A model generated the notes under the pieces. The model had not been told where the DNA came from and searched no databases. It saw only the letters and a program-made list of their open reading frames with translations. From the NCBI RefSeq assembly GCF_902804485.1, contig NZ_CADCST010000077.1:124001-188000 (forward strand): DNA of 64,000 nucleotides, written 5' to 3'. Position numbers and translations under genes: made by a program. This document shows positions 16,309 through 26,127 of the stretch, piece by piece. How positions within the stretch are numbered: position 1 is the first letter of the stretch; the number at the start of each line of letters is the position of its first letter. The stretch comes from Flavobacterium collinsii (GTDB lineage Bacteria; Bacteroidota; Bacteroidia; Flavobacteriales; Flavobacteriaceae).

Positions 16309-18303
16309 CTATTCCGGACTGATAAATGGATAATACTTTTCGTCTATAATAGGTTCAATTCCAAAGAAATCATTCAGAACCGATTCGGCAGTACAAAAAG
16401 CACCTTCTACCCAGGCCTGATCATTTGAATAGGTTTCTCCAACGATAAAAATATCGCAATCTGCTTTTGGAACCAGTTGTGAAGGTTTTCTAATTTTTCG
16501 TTGTACATCACCCAGATTATAGTGTGATTTATAGGCATGATATCCTGCATTAAAAGGAGGCAATGACCAGTCCATATATCTCGTTTCTAAAGGTTCGGGT
16601 ACGGCCGAATAATCAGTCTGTGGTCCAAAATGTAATGCTGCCAGTTGCGAGCGAAGCATTTTGACCATTACCGGAGTGGCTAAACGAGGTCCTTCGAGCG
16701 TCTGGCAATCTCTGGACTCCGGAGTTTCGCGTGTTCCATGAGGGCCGAGTTCTAAAGCTTTCCAAAATGTGGTGTACTGAATGTCGTCATAACTGGCCAA
16801 AATACCATACACTTTTTCCCCTTTTTGATTGATGGCGTTATCACCAAAATATACCACTTGTCGGATCGGCATATCGGTAATACTTGGGCCAATGGTATCT
16901 AATTCGGCTATAGCTGAGATTTGCTTTTCTTCTTTAAAAGTCAGACGTTCCTGAATCGCATTTTCTACCGCAGCTATAAAACTGGCCTTATCGTTAAACG
17001 ATGTCGCAATAATAACCGGATTTTTTGCTGATTCTATTGCTTTCAAATAATTAGACGGAAATTTTTCTTTTTTCAGTTTAGCAATTCCTTCCTGCGTTAA
17101 AAAGTAACTGGTTAGTTTGGCAGGATAAGTTGGGCTTCCGGCTTCGGTTGTTCTCCACCATGGTGTAGTGAAAAACATCCCAATTTTATAGGAAGGTTCC
17201 ATAATTACAGATTCCAGATAGAGCTGTACTTCTTCATGGTTTAATATGTCCTGACCTTCATCATCTGTATAACGTGTTGCCTGAGCTACCAGTTCAATGG
17301 ATGCGCGAGGCATGGCAAGAAACGCAGCATCACATATTTTACTATCGGCAAGTTTATCAGGAGTTGCACGTTTTGCGGTTGTAAAACGAATCCCTTCCTT
17401 AGTATGCAGAATCGAACGTAATCGGGTATCCGGAAAATAATTCAGCGTTATTCCTTTTTGTTTGGCTAGTTTTTCAACTTCATCGAATAAGGCAACAAAT
17501 AAGCTGGAATATCCTTTTACCAGCGTTTTATATTCTGTTCCCGGCGTAAACTCGTCATTAACATTAAACGACTGGGCACTATGACTATTTACTACATTGG
17601 AGCTATAGCCGTTACCATCTGCCAGATAGCCAAATCCTTCTTGTCCAAGTCTGTCATAAGCAAGATTCCAATATCCAATATCCTTTAGTAAATCTCCTCT
17701 TTGAAAGATGGAACTGTCCGGCATGTCAATCTCGATCTTTCCATTCTCATAAAACTTACACCATTCTCTACGGGTAACAGGACCTGACGTTGCTGTAATT
17801 GCTACAGATTGTATGGTGGTGAATCCATCATCCGGCGGAGCATCTTCACCATAATTATTAGTAAAATAAGGAGCCGGCTGATTCGAATTAACATCTGAGA
17901 CATACATGTTCTTGGTACGCAAAGACATTAAAGGATCAGCTGATTCGTTAAATTCAACTGAATCTTTCTTTAAATCCAGTTTCTCTATCGTTTTTGTGAC
18001 TACACGATGTCCTGCTCCTTGTGGAGTGCCGTCCCAATATGAATATCGCATACCGCCCAATTCCAGATACGAATTGTCTTTGTTGTCTTTATAATGCCAC
18101 GTACAAACGCGTGCTCCCGCCTCTCTGGTTCCCGGATTTTTTTTAGAAAAATCATATTTTCCCCAGTCGTAGAGTTCTAATACATCGCCTTTAACCAGCA
18201 TTTTTTCATTTTTGTCGCGTTTGGATTTCCCATCCAATAATCTCCACGCTGTATAGAGTCCGGCGGCACCGGCTCCAAAAATAGAGTATGTTTTCTTGGT
18301 CAT
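16309..18303 (-). CDS. Flavin-containing amine/L-amino acid oxidase
   Basis: This is a 664-aa FAD enzyme. The dinucleotide-binding motif is at the N-terminus (SIFGAGAAGLYTAWRLL), and the C-terminal FAD-contacting motif reads FIVGETYSNDQAWVEGAF followed by a helix (AESVLNDFF). The middle part carries EFTPGTEYKTLVKGYSSL and AFLAMPRASIELVA, typical of monoamine/L-amino acid oxidases. No signal peptide is present. It lies 43 bp downstream of a 2-keto acid decarboxylase gene on the same strand. Together they could turn an amino acid into its keto acid and then an aldehyde (Ehrlich-type route), for example from Phe or Trp. The substrate is an inference; tryptophan 2-monooxygenase-like activity is an alternative. 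Confidence 0.85.
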   Translation of the reverse strand: MTKKTYSIFGAGAAGLYTAWRLLDGKSKRDKNEKMLVKGDVLELYDWGKYDFSKKNPGTREAGARVCTWHYKDNKDNSYLELGGMRYSYWDGTPQGAGHRVVTKTIEKLDLKKDSVEFNESADPLMSLRTKNMYVSDVNSNQPAPYFTNNYGEDAPPDDGFTTIQSVAITATSGPVTRREWCKFYENGKIEIDMPDSSIFQRGDLLKDIGYWNLAYDRLGQEGFGYLADGNGYSSNVVNSHSAQSFNVNDEFTPGTEYKTLVKGYSSLFVALFDEVEKLAKQKGITLNYFPDTRLRSILHTKEGIRFTTAKRATPDKLADSKICDAAFLAMPRASIELVAQATRYTDDEGQDILNHEEVQLYLESVIMEPSYKIGMFFTTPWWRTTEAGSPTYPAKLTSYFLTQEGIAKLKKEKFPSNYLKAIESAKNPVIIATSFNDKASFIAAVENAIQERLTFKEEKQISAIAELDTIGPSITDMPIRQVVYFGDNAINQKGEKVYGILASYDDIQYTTFWKALELGPHGTRETPESRDCQTLEGPRLATPVMVKMLRSQLAALHFGPQTDYSAVPEPLETRYMDWSLPPFNAGYHAYKSHYNLGDVQRKIRKPSQLVPKADCDIFIVGETYSNDQAWVEGAFCTAESVLNDFFGIEPIIDEKYYPFISPE

Positions 18304-18346
18304 GATTTTATTTTTTTAATTTTTTTATTGCTTTTCATTAGTTGTT

Positions 18347-20065
18347 TTACTCATTCCCCAGCCTTTCCATTTGCTGTGCCAGATCTTTTTGAGGAATTAC
18401 AATTTCTACCAGAGTTGGCAGATCTGTTTTTTGTTTCAGTTTAAGAAGTACTTCGTCTAATTCTTTGACGGTTTTAGCACGGTAGCTCTTTGCTCCAAAT
18501 GCTTTGGCAAGTGCCTGATAGTCCCAATTTGGAAGAATATCAAATTCATCAAACTTATGAGACGAACCTTCTTTAAATGAGTCCATGTCTACATATACCT
18601 GCTCTATAGCATAAACGCCATTGCTCATCACGAAGATTACAGAGTTGATGTTGTATTTTACAAGGGTAGAAAGTGACTGTGCCACCATCATAAAACCACC
18701 GTCACCCGCGATAGTCCATGCTTGTTTACCACTTCCTAACTGAGCTCCGGAAGCAGCACCGGTTTCAAAACCAATACACTGCCAGGCAGCGGAAGAAATA
18801 AAGGCATTCTTAGATAATCCGTACATATTGGTGGCTACGTACATCGACGAGCTGACCCCAAAAGTGAACACGATATCGTCCAGCATTTTTTGTTTTTCCA
18901 GAAAATAAGTGGCTCTCTCAAAAAAGCGGTTAAATGTTATCACTTCAGGAGTTTTATTATATTTTTGGTCTGAGTTAGATCGCCATGGTTCCGGAAATTT
19001 TGGCTGAGCCGGAGCTATTATTTTTAAAGGATATCCAGAAGCTTTTTTAAAGCGTTCGGTTAACCCTTCGATAAAGTCTTTCAACGTTACACCGGTATAA
19101 GTAAAATAACCAACTCGCATTTCCTGCGTGGTCGCCTGAATCATATTCGAAAACTTATTTTCTACCAACCATAAATAATCATCGGTAATAATCGTTCCTA
19201 AAGACAAAATACAGTCGGAAGCTTCAACCAATTTTATGACCTCGGGTATTGAAGCCTGATCGGAATAGGTCCCAATAAATTTATCTCCTTTTTCATCCAA
19301 AACCGTTTTCCCGAGTGAAGTTGTGGTATACAACATTCCACTTGCTTTAATAAGTTCTTCTAACTGTTTTGTTAAATTATGTCGCAAAAGTTCTACTCCC
19401 GCAAAAATCAAAGGTGTTTTTGACTGGCTAATTTGTGTCCAGGCCTGAGAAACAGCATTCTCAAGTTCTGCAGCTTCACTTTTTATAATTTGAGGTTCTA
19501 ATTTTTTGCCGGAAGGTTTCGGGCAAGGTTCGCCCCACACCTCTTTATAACATGCAATATATACAGGACGCTGATGTGTAAGTGCTGCAATAATTAATTT
19601 ATCGATTTTTTCAGGGGCATCTACAGAACTGCTCAGGGTTTCAGCCGCAACGGTCACTCTTTCAAAAATTTCCTGATCGGCATTGAGGTTACCAGTCGAG
19701 TGATGGTAAAGCACATTGTACATACTTCCTATTTGTCTTGCATCTGCTCCAGGTGTAGCACTAATTACAACCACAGGGCTACGCTCGACGTAAGCTCCGG
19801 CAATAGCATTCAATGCACTATAAGTACTTACTCCATATTGCAGAGATACCGCCCCCAAGCCTCGGGTACGTGCGTAAGCATCGGCCGCATAAGAAGCATC
19901 TAATTCGTTTGAAGTTCCAATCGTTTTAATTCCCTCAAAATCTTCCAGAGCCTGTGTAAAATGTTTTACATAGTCGCCCGGAATCTGAAAGATCTCGGTA
20001 ACATTTAATTGTTTGAGTCGGGTGAGCAGATAATCTGCAACTGTAAAATCTTTTGTAGGTTTCAT
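18347..20065 (-). CDS. Thiamine-diphosphate 2-keto acid decarboxylase
   Basis: This 572-aa protein is of the pyruvate/indolepyruvate decarboxylase type. N-terminal domain: EIFQIPGDYVKHF and TSNELDASYAADAYAR with the catalytic Glu; then GVSTYSALNAIAGAYVERSP. The C-terminal ThDP/Mg site is AGDGGFMMVAQSL...NGVYAIE (G-D-G...N). Length matches the family (550-570 aa). It forms a two-gene unit with the downstream FAD amine oxidase. Family members cleave pyruvate, phenylpyruvate or indolepyruvate to aldehyde and carbon dioxide; the pairing favours an aromatic keto acid. It starts divergently from the injection-system cluster. Confidence 0.88.
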   Translation of the reverse strand: MKPTKDFTVADYLLTRLKQLNVTEIFQIPGDYVKHFTQALEDFEGIKTIGTSNELDASYAADAYARTRGLGAVSLQYGVSTYSALNAIAGAYVERSPVVVISATPGADARQIGSMYNVLYHHSTGNLNADQEIFERVTVAAETLSSSVDAPEKIDKLIIAALTHQRPVYIACYKEVWGEPCPKPSGKKLEPQIIKSEAAELENAVSQAWTQISQSKTPLIFAGVELLRHNLTKQLEELIKASGMLYTTTSLGKTVLDEKGDKFIGTYSDQASIPEVIKLVEASDCILSLGTIITDDYLWLVENKFSNMIQATTQEMRVGYFTYTGVTLKDFIEGLTERFKKASGYPLKIIAPAQPKFPEPWRSNSDQKYNKTPEVITFNRFFERATYFLEKQKMLDDIVFTFGVSSSMYVATNMYGLSKNAFISSAAWQCIGFETGAASGAQLGSGKQAWTIAGDGGFMMVAQSLSTLVKYNINSVIFVMSNGVYAIEQVYVDMDSFKEGSSHKFDEFDILPNWDYQALAKAFGAKSYRAKTVKELDEVLLKLKQKTDLPTLVEIVIPQKDLAQQMERLGNE

Positions 20066-20813
20066 TTTTTTTGCTATTCTAAATTAGGAGTTGTTTTTGT
20101 TTTGGTAGTAGCGGTCTTCGCTTTTATTCTTTTAAAGCTATCTCCGGTTTTTATTTCATTATAAAATTACCAGTCTGCCAGAATTCAAATCAAAAAAAAG
20201 GTATGAGTGGCGAATTTTTATCCATGAGAAACCCAAATAACAGTATGAGGTCATTTTTTGTATGTTGAGGCAGCTTTGAATGGTCTGCTTCAAATATTTT
20301 CAGGTCTTTTTGAAACTAAAAAGTGCTTCAAAGCTCCATCACAAAAACATATCATACTGTAAAACAAACAAATAGACTTAAAAAACAAACTTTTTTGCCT
20401 TTTCCATATTAAAACTTTAATAGTATTTGAAAATTCTGACGTTTCTTTTTTCTAAAAAAATGAAATCAAATTTCAACACAACAGTTAAGTAACTGAAAAT
20501 TAACCATTTAGAAAACTAAAAGTTATTTAAAAAAAGGTATTTTTACGCTGTTTTGATATCCTAATGTTTTTCTAACTTAGATCTTCTATAAGCCCTAGTT
20601 TTAAGTACAAATCTAAATTTAAGCCGGGAAACACTTCTTTTTACCTTTCAATCTGCGCCTCAGAGCTATCTCTTTTTAGCCTATTTATACAGTTTTTCTA
20701 CAAGCGAAATATCACGAAAAAAAGCCAAAAACATCAGTACTGCTTTTAAAAAGGCAGAGATTTGAATTGCCCTTTCTTAACGAATTTCAAAATATATTAA
20801 AACTTTCCACAAG
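20066..20813. other. Intergenic region between divergent operons
   Basis: This 748-bp AT-rich stretch separates the minus-strand decarboxylase gene from the plus-strand injection-system operon, so it must hold two outward promoters. I found no open frame, RNA, or strong inverted repeat. No clean TAnnTTTG element stands out near the 20814 start. Confidence 0.5.
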
Positions 20814-21416
20814 ATGATTTTTGAAGTTATTCAGATAATTACAGAACAAGTCAACAACTACCTCGAAGAAATCGGGTTGGAAAAAACGATTGTGCCTGAA
20901 AATATTGCTTTTTTAGAGTCACAAAATGAAGCCATAGGTACCAATTTAGATGATAAAGTAGCGCTTACCCTCATCAACTTAGATCAGGAAGCTACTTTAA
21001 AAAACTTTCCCAACCATATTGTCGAAAGCACTAAAACAGTTTATCGAAACAGTGTTATCAACTTAAATCTGTATTTGCTTTTTAGTGCCAACAGAACGGC
21101 GTACATCAATTCTCTTAATGATATTTCGAAAATCATTGCCTTTTTTCAGGGGAAAAACCTGTTTACACAAGCCAATACAATTTACAACAGAAATAATGTT
21201 GCCATGGCCAATATTGACAACTTCAGATTTACGGTGGAACTCTATACTCCCACTTTTGAGGAACTGAATTACATCTGGGGAACTCTGGGTGGTAAACAGC
21301 TCCCTTCGGCTTTATACAAAGTAAGCATGATACAAATCGAACGCAATATTGCACAAAGCGAAGGACCGCTTATCAGTAAAATTAAAGGTATAACCAAAAC
21401 AAGCGAACAATCATGA
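20814..21416 (+). CDS. eCIS DUF4255 protein (Afp16/Pvc16-like cap/terminator)
   Basis: This is a 200-aa protein matching the DUF4255/Pvc16 N-terminal family: IFEVIQIITEQVNNYLEE at the start, then VALTLINLDQEATLKN, then SVINLNLYLLFSANRTAYIN, and the C-terminal PTFEELNYIWGTLGGKQLP followed by YKVSMIQIE. In Afp and PVC the homologue caps the sheath and tube at the distal end. It is the first gene of the 32-kb plus-strand operon. The next gene overlaps by 4 nt (ATGA). Confidence 0.85.
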   Translation: MIFEVIQIITEQVNNYLEEIGLEKTIVPENIAFLESQNEAIGTNLDDKVALTLINLDQEATLKNFPNHIVESTKTVYRNSVINLNLYLLFSANRTAYINSLNDISKIIAFFQGKNLFTQANTIYNRNNVAMANIDNFRFTVELYTPTFEELNYIWGTLGGKQLPSALYKVSMIQIERNIAQSEGPLISKIKGITKTSEQS

Positions 21417-22255
21417 GTTTTAATGTTATATATGGATTGTTATTTGAAGTAACTTTTTTTCACAACTATTTCCTGAATAGCGGTGAAAGCAGCTTTGCCG
21501 GCATGTCAGCTGATGATAAAGAAAAAATGCTGCAAAAATTCAGCATTGATTCCTTTATCTCTGTAACACCAACTCTGGAAACTCAAACTGTACTTAGAAA
21601 CTACAAAATGATATTCAAAAAAAACAAAACGGGTTTCAATATCTATATTAAAGTCAAAGAAACAAATGACATTGATCCTTTCATAAAAGTCCCTGCAGAT
21701 TTGAATCTGAACTTTATGATTTCTATCAACGACTATCAGTTTGAGAATTATACCGATCTCGCTTTTACAACCGATCAGTTATTTCTGTTTAGCAACGTCA
21801 AACCATCAAGCGAACCGGTTACGTTTGAATATTTACCTAAAATAAACGACAACAAACTAATTTCCAATGCCTATTTAGTCTCTAAAGAAACCTCTGCTAA
21901 TTTAATTTCGACCCTACAGCCGTTTGAAAAACCAGGTGTTTTTGGACTTATTTCGCTGCAACTGCAAGGCGATAATGTATCAGAGAATATTGTAGACAAT
22001 ACGGGGCAAATAGTAAGTCCAAATTTTAAAATTCATTTTGACAATCGAAAAACACTTTGGAAATATATCAACCGTAAAGCTGCAACTCAGATCGAAACCA
22101 ATACTGCAAAACCATTAACACTTTCCGGTTTTGTCGAAATTGACCCACTTACCGATTTTACACCGGCAGAACCGGTAAACAGCCACTACCCTAATCCATC
22201 TGTAAAATCAATAACAAAATTCAATGGTGATTACTACTCAGAAATATTTATTTAA
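21413..22255 (+). CDS. Unknown eCIS-cluster protein between cap and sheath
   Basis: This is a 280-aa soluble protein that I do not recognise. It is largely beta-rich (FKKNKTGFNIYIKVKETND, LNLNFMISINDYQFENYTDL, PGVFGLISLQLQGDN) with no signal peptide or membrane segment. Translational coupling to the DUF4255 cap protein and position ahead of the sheath gene suggest a structural or assembly role at the cap end. It could be a Bacteroidota-specific cap adaptor. That role is inferred from position only. Confidence 0.7.
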   Translation: MSFNVIYGLLFEVTFFHNYFLNSGESSFAGMSADDKEKMLQKFSIDSFISVTPTLETQTVLRNYKMIFKKNKTGFNIYIKVKETNDIDPFIKVPADLNLNFMISINDYQFENYTDLAFTTDQLFLFSNVKPSSEPVTFEYLPKINDNKLISNAYLVSKETSANLISTLQPFEKPGVFGLISLQLQGDNVSENIVDNTGQIVSPNFKIHFDNRKTLWKYINRKAATQIETNTAKPLTLSGFVEIDPLTDFTPAEPVNSHYPNPSVKSITKFNGDYYSEIFI

Positions 22256-22274
22256 TAATTAAAAACAATTAATC

Positions 22275-24371
22275 ATGGCAACAACTTACAAAACACCCGG
22301 GGTATATGTCGAGGAGATCGTAAAATTTCCTCCTTCCGTTGCCCAGGTAGAAACAGCGATTCCCGCTTTTATTGGTTATACAGAAAAAGCGACAAACAAG
22401 ATTAATGGAGATTTGAAATTAAAACCAACCAGAATTACCTCTCTTCTGGAATACGAACGCTTTTTCGGCTTTGCAAAACCAGAAACCACCATTAGTATAA
22501 CAATTAATGATGTTTCGACAGACAGTGGAGATACTCGTTCTATTATTGTAGATCAGCCCACTTCAAAACAGCCCTTTTTGATGTATTATTCTCTGCAATT
22601 ATTCTTTGCAAATGGTGGTGGTCCCTGCTACATTGTTTCGGTAGGTCGCTATGGAGATGATTTAGATGATGCAGATTCAGCTGTTACGACAATTAACAAC
22701 AGCACTGCACTGAATAACGGATTATTGGAAATCGAAAAAGTAGACGAACCAACTTTACTTTTGTTTCCGGACGCTACAAACGTATCCGGAATAACAATTA
22801 CGGATTTCTACGGCTTATACAACAATGCTTTAACGCAATGTAAAAATCTTCAGGACAGATTCACTTTAATTGATACGTTAAATTATGACGCGACAAGTCC
22901 GACAGATACCAATGTAGACGATTTAAGAAACGAAATTAGTTCTGAAAAAGATACCATTAAATACGGAGCTGTTTATTATCCACACTTGGAAACGATTCTG
23001 GATTATGCTTTTGATGCCAGTAGAATTACTTTAAAACACTATTCTTATACCGCAAAAGCATATGACAAAATCGCTGCAGGATTAGTCCCTATAGAAGACC
23101 CTGCGACCGGAATTACTGCTACGGTAACCAAATTAATTAGTGAACCAGTTGCGGGTGATATCGCCGGTCAGTATAGTGATTTGTTTTTACAGATGTACAG
23201 CAATAATGCCACTGGTTTTGATTTAGGCGGAACCTTTGTGAGCAATCCAACCAAAAAAACGGCTTTCTTAAACAAGCTAAACCCTTTACTGGCTTCTCTT
23301 CAGGAATTATCTGCATTGAGAAATTCGTTGAATGATGAAGCCAATGCAGCCATCAGCACCATCTCAGATGAAGATCCGGGAATTGCGAATACGATCTCTA
23401 CTACCCTGAATACTTTCAATTTAATTTTTACAGCTACCAATAAAATTGATTCTGTCTATAAAAACTTAATCGCATTAAAGAAAAAAATTCAGGATGAAAA
23501 CATTACAGCTAAACTGCTAAAAATTATATCTACTGACGCTGTGAGTTTTGACAAGGAACTAAAAAAACTGGTTATCTATACACCGCTGAATGTTCAAACA
23601 GGAATTAGCGGACTTACCAATAACTTTTCGGGTATTGCTGCTGCACTTACTGCACTATTAAATGCCATTAAATCTGTTGATGGAAAAGATTTGAATAACG
23701 GAGAACTAAACGGCAGAAAATTAAGTGCTCTTGAGGCTGTTGACAATGCCACTTACAATAAAATTCTTACCGAGATCTATAACCTGCCAATAACACTTCC
23801 GCCAAGTTCTGCTATTGCCGGAGTTTATGCCCGAGTAGATAAAGACAGAGGGGTATGGAAAGCTCCTGCCAATGTAAGTCTGAACTATGTGATAAAACCA
23901 ACCGTTAAAATCACCAACACCATTCAGGACAACTTAAATGTGGATACCGTTGCGGGTAAATCTGTCAATGCAATCAGAAGTTTTACAGGAAAAGGAACTC
24001 TTGTTTGGGGATCCAGAACACTGGCAGGAAACGATAACGAATGGCGTTATGTTCCGGTTCGACGTTTCTTTAATATGGCCGAAGAATCCATCAAAAAAGC
24101 GACCGAACAATTTGTATTTGAGCCTAACGACGCGAATACCTGGATACGAGTAAGAGCTATGATCGAAAATTTCCTGATTCTTCAATGGAGAGCCGGAGCA
24201 TTGGCCGGAGCCAAACCTGAACAGGCTTTTTATGTTAGAATCGGATTGGGGCAAACCATGTCGGCAATAGATATTCTTGAAGGCCGAATGATTATCGAAA
24301 TCGGAATGGCAGTAGTTCGTCCGGCAGAATTCATCATACTTCGTTTTTCTCACAAAATGCAGGAATCTTAA
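22275..24371 (+). CDS. Contractile tail sheath protein
   Basis: This is a 698-aa sheath subunit. The N-terminus TYKTPGVYVEEIVKFPPSVA and AIPAFIGYTEKA is the conserved start of sheath proteins. The C-terminal sheath domain (about residues 510-698) contains DKDRGVWKAPAN, TGKGTLVWGSRTLAGN, EWRYVPVRRFFNM and the final EIGMAVVRPAEFIILRFSHK. The middle (about 200-500) is an expanded, surface-exposed insertion. Contraction of the sheath drives the inner tube into the target. Only one sheath gene is present, unlike the three in Serratia Afp. It is followed 30 bp later by the tube gene. Confidence 0.95.
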   Translation: MATTYKTPGVYVEEIVKFPPSVAQVETAIPAFIGYTEKATNKINGDLKLKPTRITSLLEYERFFGFAKPETTISITINDVSTDSGDTRSIIVDQPTSKQPFLMYYSLQLFFANGGGPCYIVSVGRYGDDLDDADSAVTTINNSTALNNGLLEIEKVDEPTLLLFPDATNVSGITITDFYGLYNNALTQCKNLQDRFTLIDTLNYDATSPTDTNVDDLRNEISSEKDTIKYGAVYYPHLETILDYAFDASRITLKHYSYTAKAYDKIAAGLVPIEDPATGITATVTKLISEPVAGDIAGQYSDLFLQMYSNNATGFDLGGTFVSNPTKKTAFLNKLNPLLASLQELSALRNSLNDEANAAISTISDEDPGIANTISTTLNTFNLIFTATNKIDSVYKNLIALKKKIQDENITAKLLKIISTDAVSFDKELKKLVIYTPLNVQTGISGLTNNFSGIAAALTALLNAIKSVDGKDLNNGELNGRKLSALEAVDNATYNKILTEIYNLPITLPPSSAIAGVYARVDKDRGVWKAPANVSLNYVIKPTVKITNTIQDNLNVDTVAGKSVNAIRSFTGKGTLVWGSRTLAGNDNEWRYVPVRRFFNMAEESIKKATEQFVFEPNDANTWIRVRAMIENFLILQWRAGALAGAKPEQAFYVRIGLGQTMSAIDILEGRMIIEIGMAVVRPAEFIILRFSHKMQES

Positions 24372-24401
24372 TTAAATATCAACATTAAAAAAATATAAAT
24401 C

Positions 24402-24830
24402 ATGAGCTATCCGCTATCAAAGTTTCATTTCTCAGTTGACTGGGGTGGAACAAAAATAGGATTTACAGAAGTTTCGGGATTAGATGTAGAAACTGAGGTT
24501 ATTGAATACCGTCAGGGAGCAAGTCCCGAGTATAGTAAGATCAAAATGCCGGGCATGCAGAAATTCTCCAACATCACACTGAAAAGGGGAACTTTTAAAA
24601 GTGATAATGAGTATTATGCCTGGTGGAATACGGTAAAACTAAACACCATAGAAAGAAGGGACATTACCATCAAATTACTGGATGAAGAACACAATCCTGT
24701 AGTAACCTGGAAAGTAAAAAATGCATGGCCTACCAAAATTCAGTCGACCGATTTAAAAGCCGACGGAAATGAAGTAGCGATTGAATCTATGGAATTGGTT
24801 CACGAAGGTTTATCCATCCAAAATGACTAA
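24402..24830 (+). CDS. Inner tube protein (gp19-like, Afp1/Afp5 type)
   Basis: This 142-aa Hcp/gp19-fold tube protein opens MSYPLSKFHFSVDWGG and carries FTEVSGLDVETEVIEYRQG, FSNITLKRGTFKSDNEYYAW and TWKVKNAWPTKIQSTDLKAD. These are the hallmark segments of the T4_gp19-like family. It would stack as hexamers to form the inner tube within the sheath, where cargo is held. It is the first of two tandem tube paralogues, 2 bp from the second. Confidence 0.93.
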   Translation: MSYPLSKFHFSVDWGGTKIGFTEVSGLDVETEVIEYRQGASPEYSKIKMPGMQKFSNITLKRGTFKSDNEYYAWWNTVKLNTIERRDITIKLLDEEHNPVVTWKVKNAWPTKIQSTDLKADGNEVAIESMELVHEGLSIQND

Positions 24831-24832
24831 TC

Positions 24833-25279
24833 ATGGCTAATTATTATCCACCTGTCGGTTTTCATTTTTTAGTGGAGTTCCAGGGGCTTGGTTCAAAAGA
24901 AAAGGACCATCAGTTTCAATCGGTCTCCGGCTTGTCCGTCGATATCGAAACCGAGGAAATTGCCGAGGGTGGAGAAAACAGATTCAAGCACAAACTTCCG
25001 GTAAAGACAAAATATCCAAACCTGACTTTAAAGAGAGGAATACTGATTGATTCTGCGGTTATTGACTGGTGCAGGGATGCTATCGAAAATTTTTCATTCA
25101 AACCTGTAAACCTGACTGTCAAACTGCTCAATCCCGAACATAAACCTTTGGTTTCATGGAATGTGGTTCACGCCTATCCTGTAAAATGGTCGGTTGAAGA
25201 TTTTAATGCTGAAGAAAGTAAGCTCGTTATCGAAAATTTTGAGCTTACCTACAATTATTTCACCGTAATCAAAAGTTAA
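24833..25279 (+). CDS. Second tube protein (gp19-like; likely baseplate-proximal)
   Basis: This 148-aa paralogue of the preceding tube protein carries PVGFHFLVEFQGLGSKEK, FQSVSGLSVDIETEEIAEGG, YPNLTLKRGILIDSAVIDWC and WNVVHAYPVKWSVEDFNAEE. In Afp and PVC, divergent tube paralogues form the first rings above the spike hub. That placement is the probable role here; the sequence alone does not prove it. Confidence 0.9.
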   Translation: MANYYPPVGFHFLVEFQGLGSKEKDHQFQSVSGLSVDIETEEIAEGGENRFKHKLPVKTKYPNLTLKRGILIDSAVIDWCRDAIENFSFKPVNLTVKLLNPEHKPLVSWNVVHAYPVKWSVEDFNAEESKLVIENFELTYNYFTVIKS

Positions 25280-25281
25280 TT

Positions 25282-25440
25282 ATGCCCATAGAGATAAAAG
25301 AGCTTCACATTAAAATAAACGTGAACGAAGGATCTAAACCGGCAGCTTCTCCCAGTGCTCCAAAAAGCAAGGGTGAAGATCCGGTAGCGGAATGTGTCGA
25401 ACAGGTATTGAAAATCATCGAACGCAAAAAAGAGCGATAA
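25282..25440 (+). CDS. DUF5908-like small eCIS protein
   Basis: This is a 52-aa reading frame between the tube and LysM genes. It begins MPIEIKELHIKINVNE and ends with a helix VAECVEQVLKIIERKKER, with a Pro/Ser-rich linker between. This start and length match the DUF5908 proteins found at the same position in other eCIS loci (the Afp6/Pvc6 slot). It starts 2 bp after the tube stop and ends 3 bp before the next ATG, so it is fully embedded in the operon. Its role is unknown. Confidence 0.8.
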   Translation: MPIEIKELHIKINVNEGSKPAASPSAPKSKGEDPVAECVEQVLKIIERKKER

Positions 25441-25443
25441 ATC

Positions 25444-26127
25444 ATGGCAGGAGAACTCGAAAAATTAAAAGTTGTTGCTTACAGTGACCCGCAATTTAAC
25501 AACAAAATTGCCGATGGTAAATTTTCTACACTAATGAACCCGGAAAAATATACCTATCACTATAAGATTGAGAAAGATGAAACTCAGGCGTCCGGGACGA
25601 GTACAGTGTCTCCTAAGTTCAACAAAAAACTACCGGAAAATCTGGAACTCGATTTTGTTTTTGACCGATCCGGAGTAATCGATGGCTCTCCAAGTGTGAA
25701 CAAGGGGATCATTGACGACATTGAAAAATTTAAAAAAGTCATTTTAGATTACAATGGAGACGAGCACAAACCCAATTACCTGATTATTTCCTGGGGAACA
25801 TTGCTTTTCAAAGGGGCTTTAACCGAAATGGATATAGAGTTCAAACTCTTTAAACCGGACGGAACTCCAATCAGAGCCATTGCAAAAGCAAAATTTCAGG
25901 GTTTTGTCGAAGATAAACTAAGGGCAGCAAAAGAGAACAATAAATCTCCGGATCTGACTCATTACAGAATTGTAAAAGAAGGTGATACCCTGCCTTTGAT
26001 GACCTTTTACATTTATGGGGATTCAAAGTATTATCTCGAAGTCGCCAGAGTCAATAACATTGTCAATTTCAGAAAATTAAAAACGGGGCAAAAACTATTT
26101 TTTCCTCCTTTACAAAAACAATCCTGA
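25444..26127 (+). CDS. LysM-containing tube/spike hub protein (Afp7-like)
   Basis: This is a 227-aa protein. The N-terminal region (1-165: KFSTLMNPEKYTYHYKIE, LELDFVFDRSGVI, YLIISWGTLLFKGALTEMDI) is the eCIS/phage gp53-like hub part. The C-terminal LysM is at about 175-222 (YRIVKEGDTLPLMTFYIYGD, VARVNNIVNFRKLKTGQKLF). In Afp/PVC this protein links the tube to the spike. The stop overlaps the next ATG (TGATG). Confidence 0.9.
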   Translation: MAGELEKLKVVAYSDPQFNNKIADGKFSTLMNPEKYTYHYKIEKDETQASGTSTVSPKFNKKLPENLELDFVFDRSGVIDGSPSVNKGIIDDIEKFKKVILDYNGDEHKPNYLIISWGTLLFKGALTEMDIEFKLFKPDGTPIRAIAKAKFQGFVEDKLRAAKENNKSPDLTHYRIVKEGDTLPLMTFYIYGDSKYYLEVARVNNIVNFRKLKTGQKLFFPPLQKQS

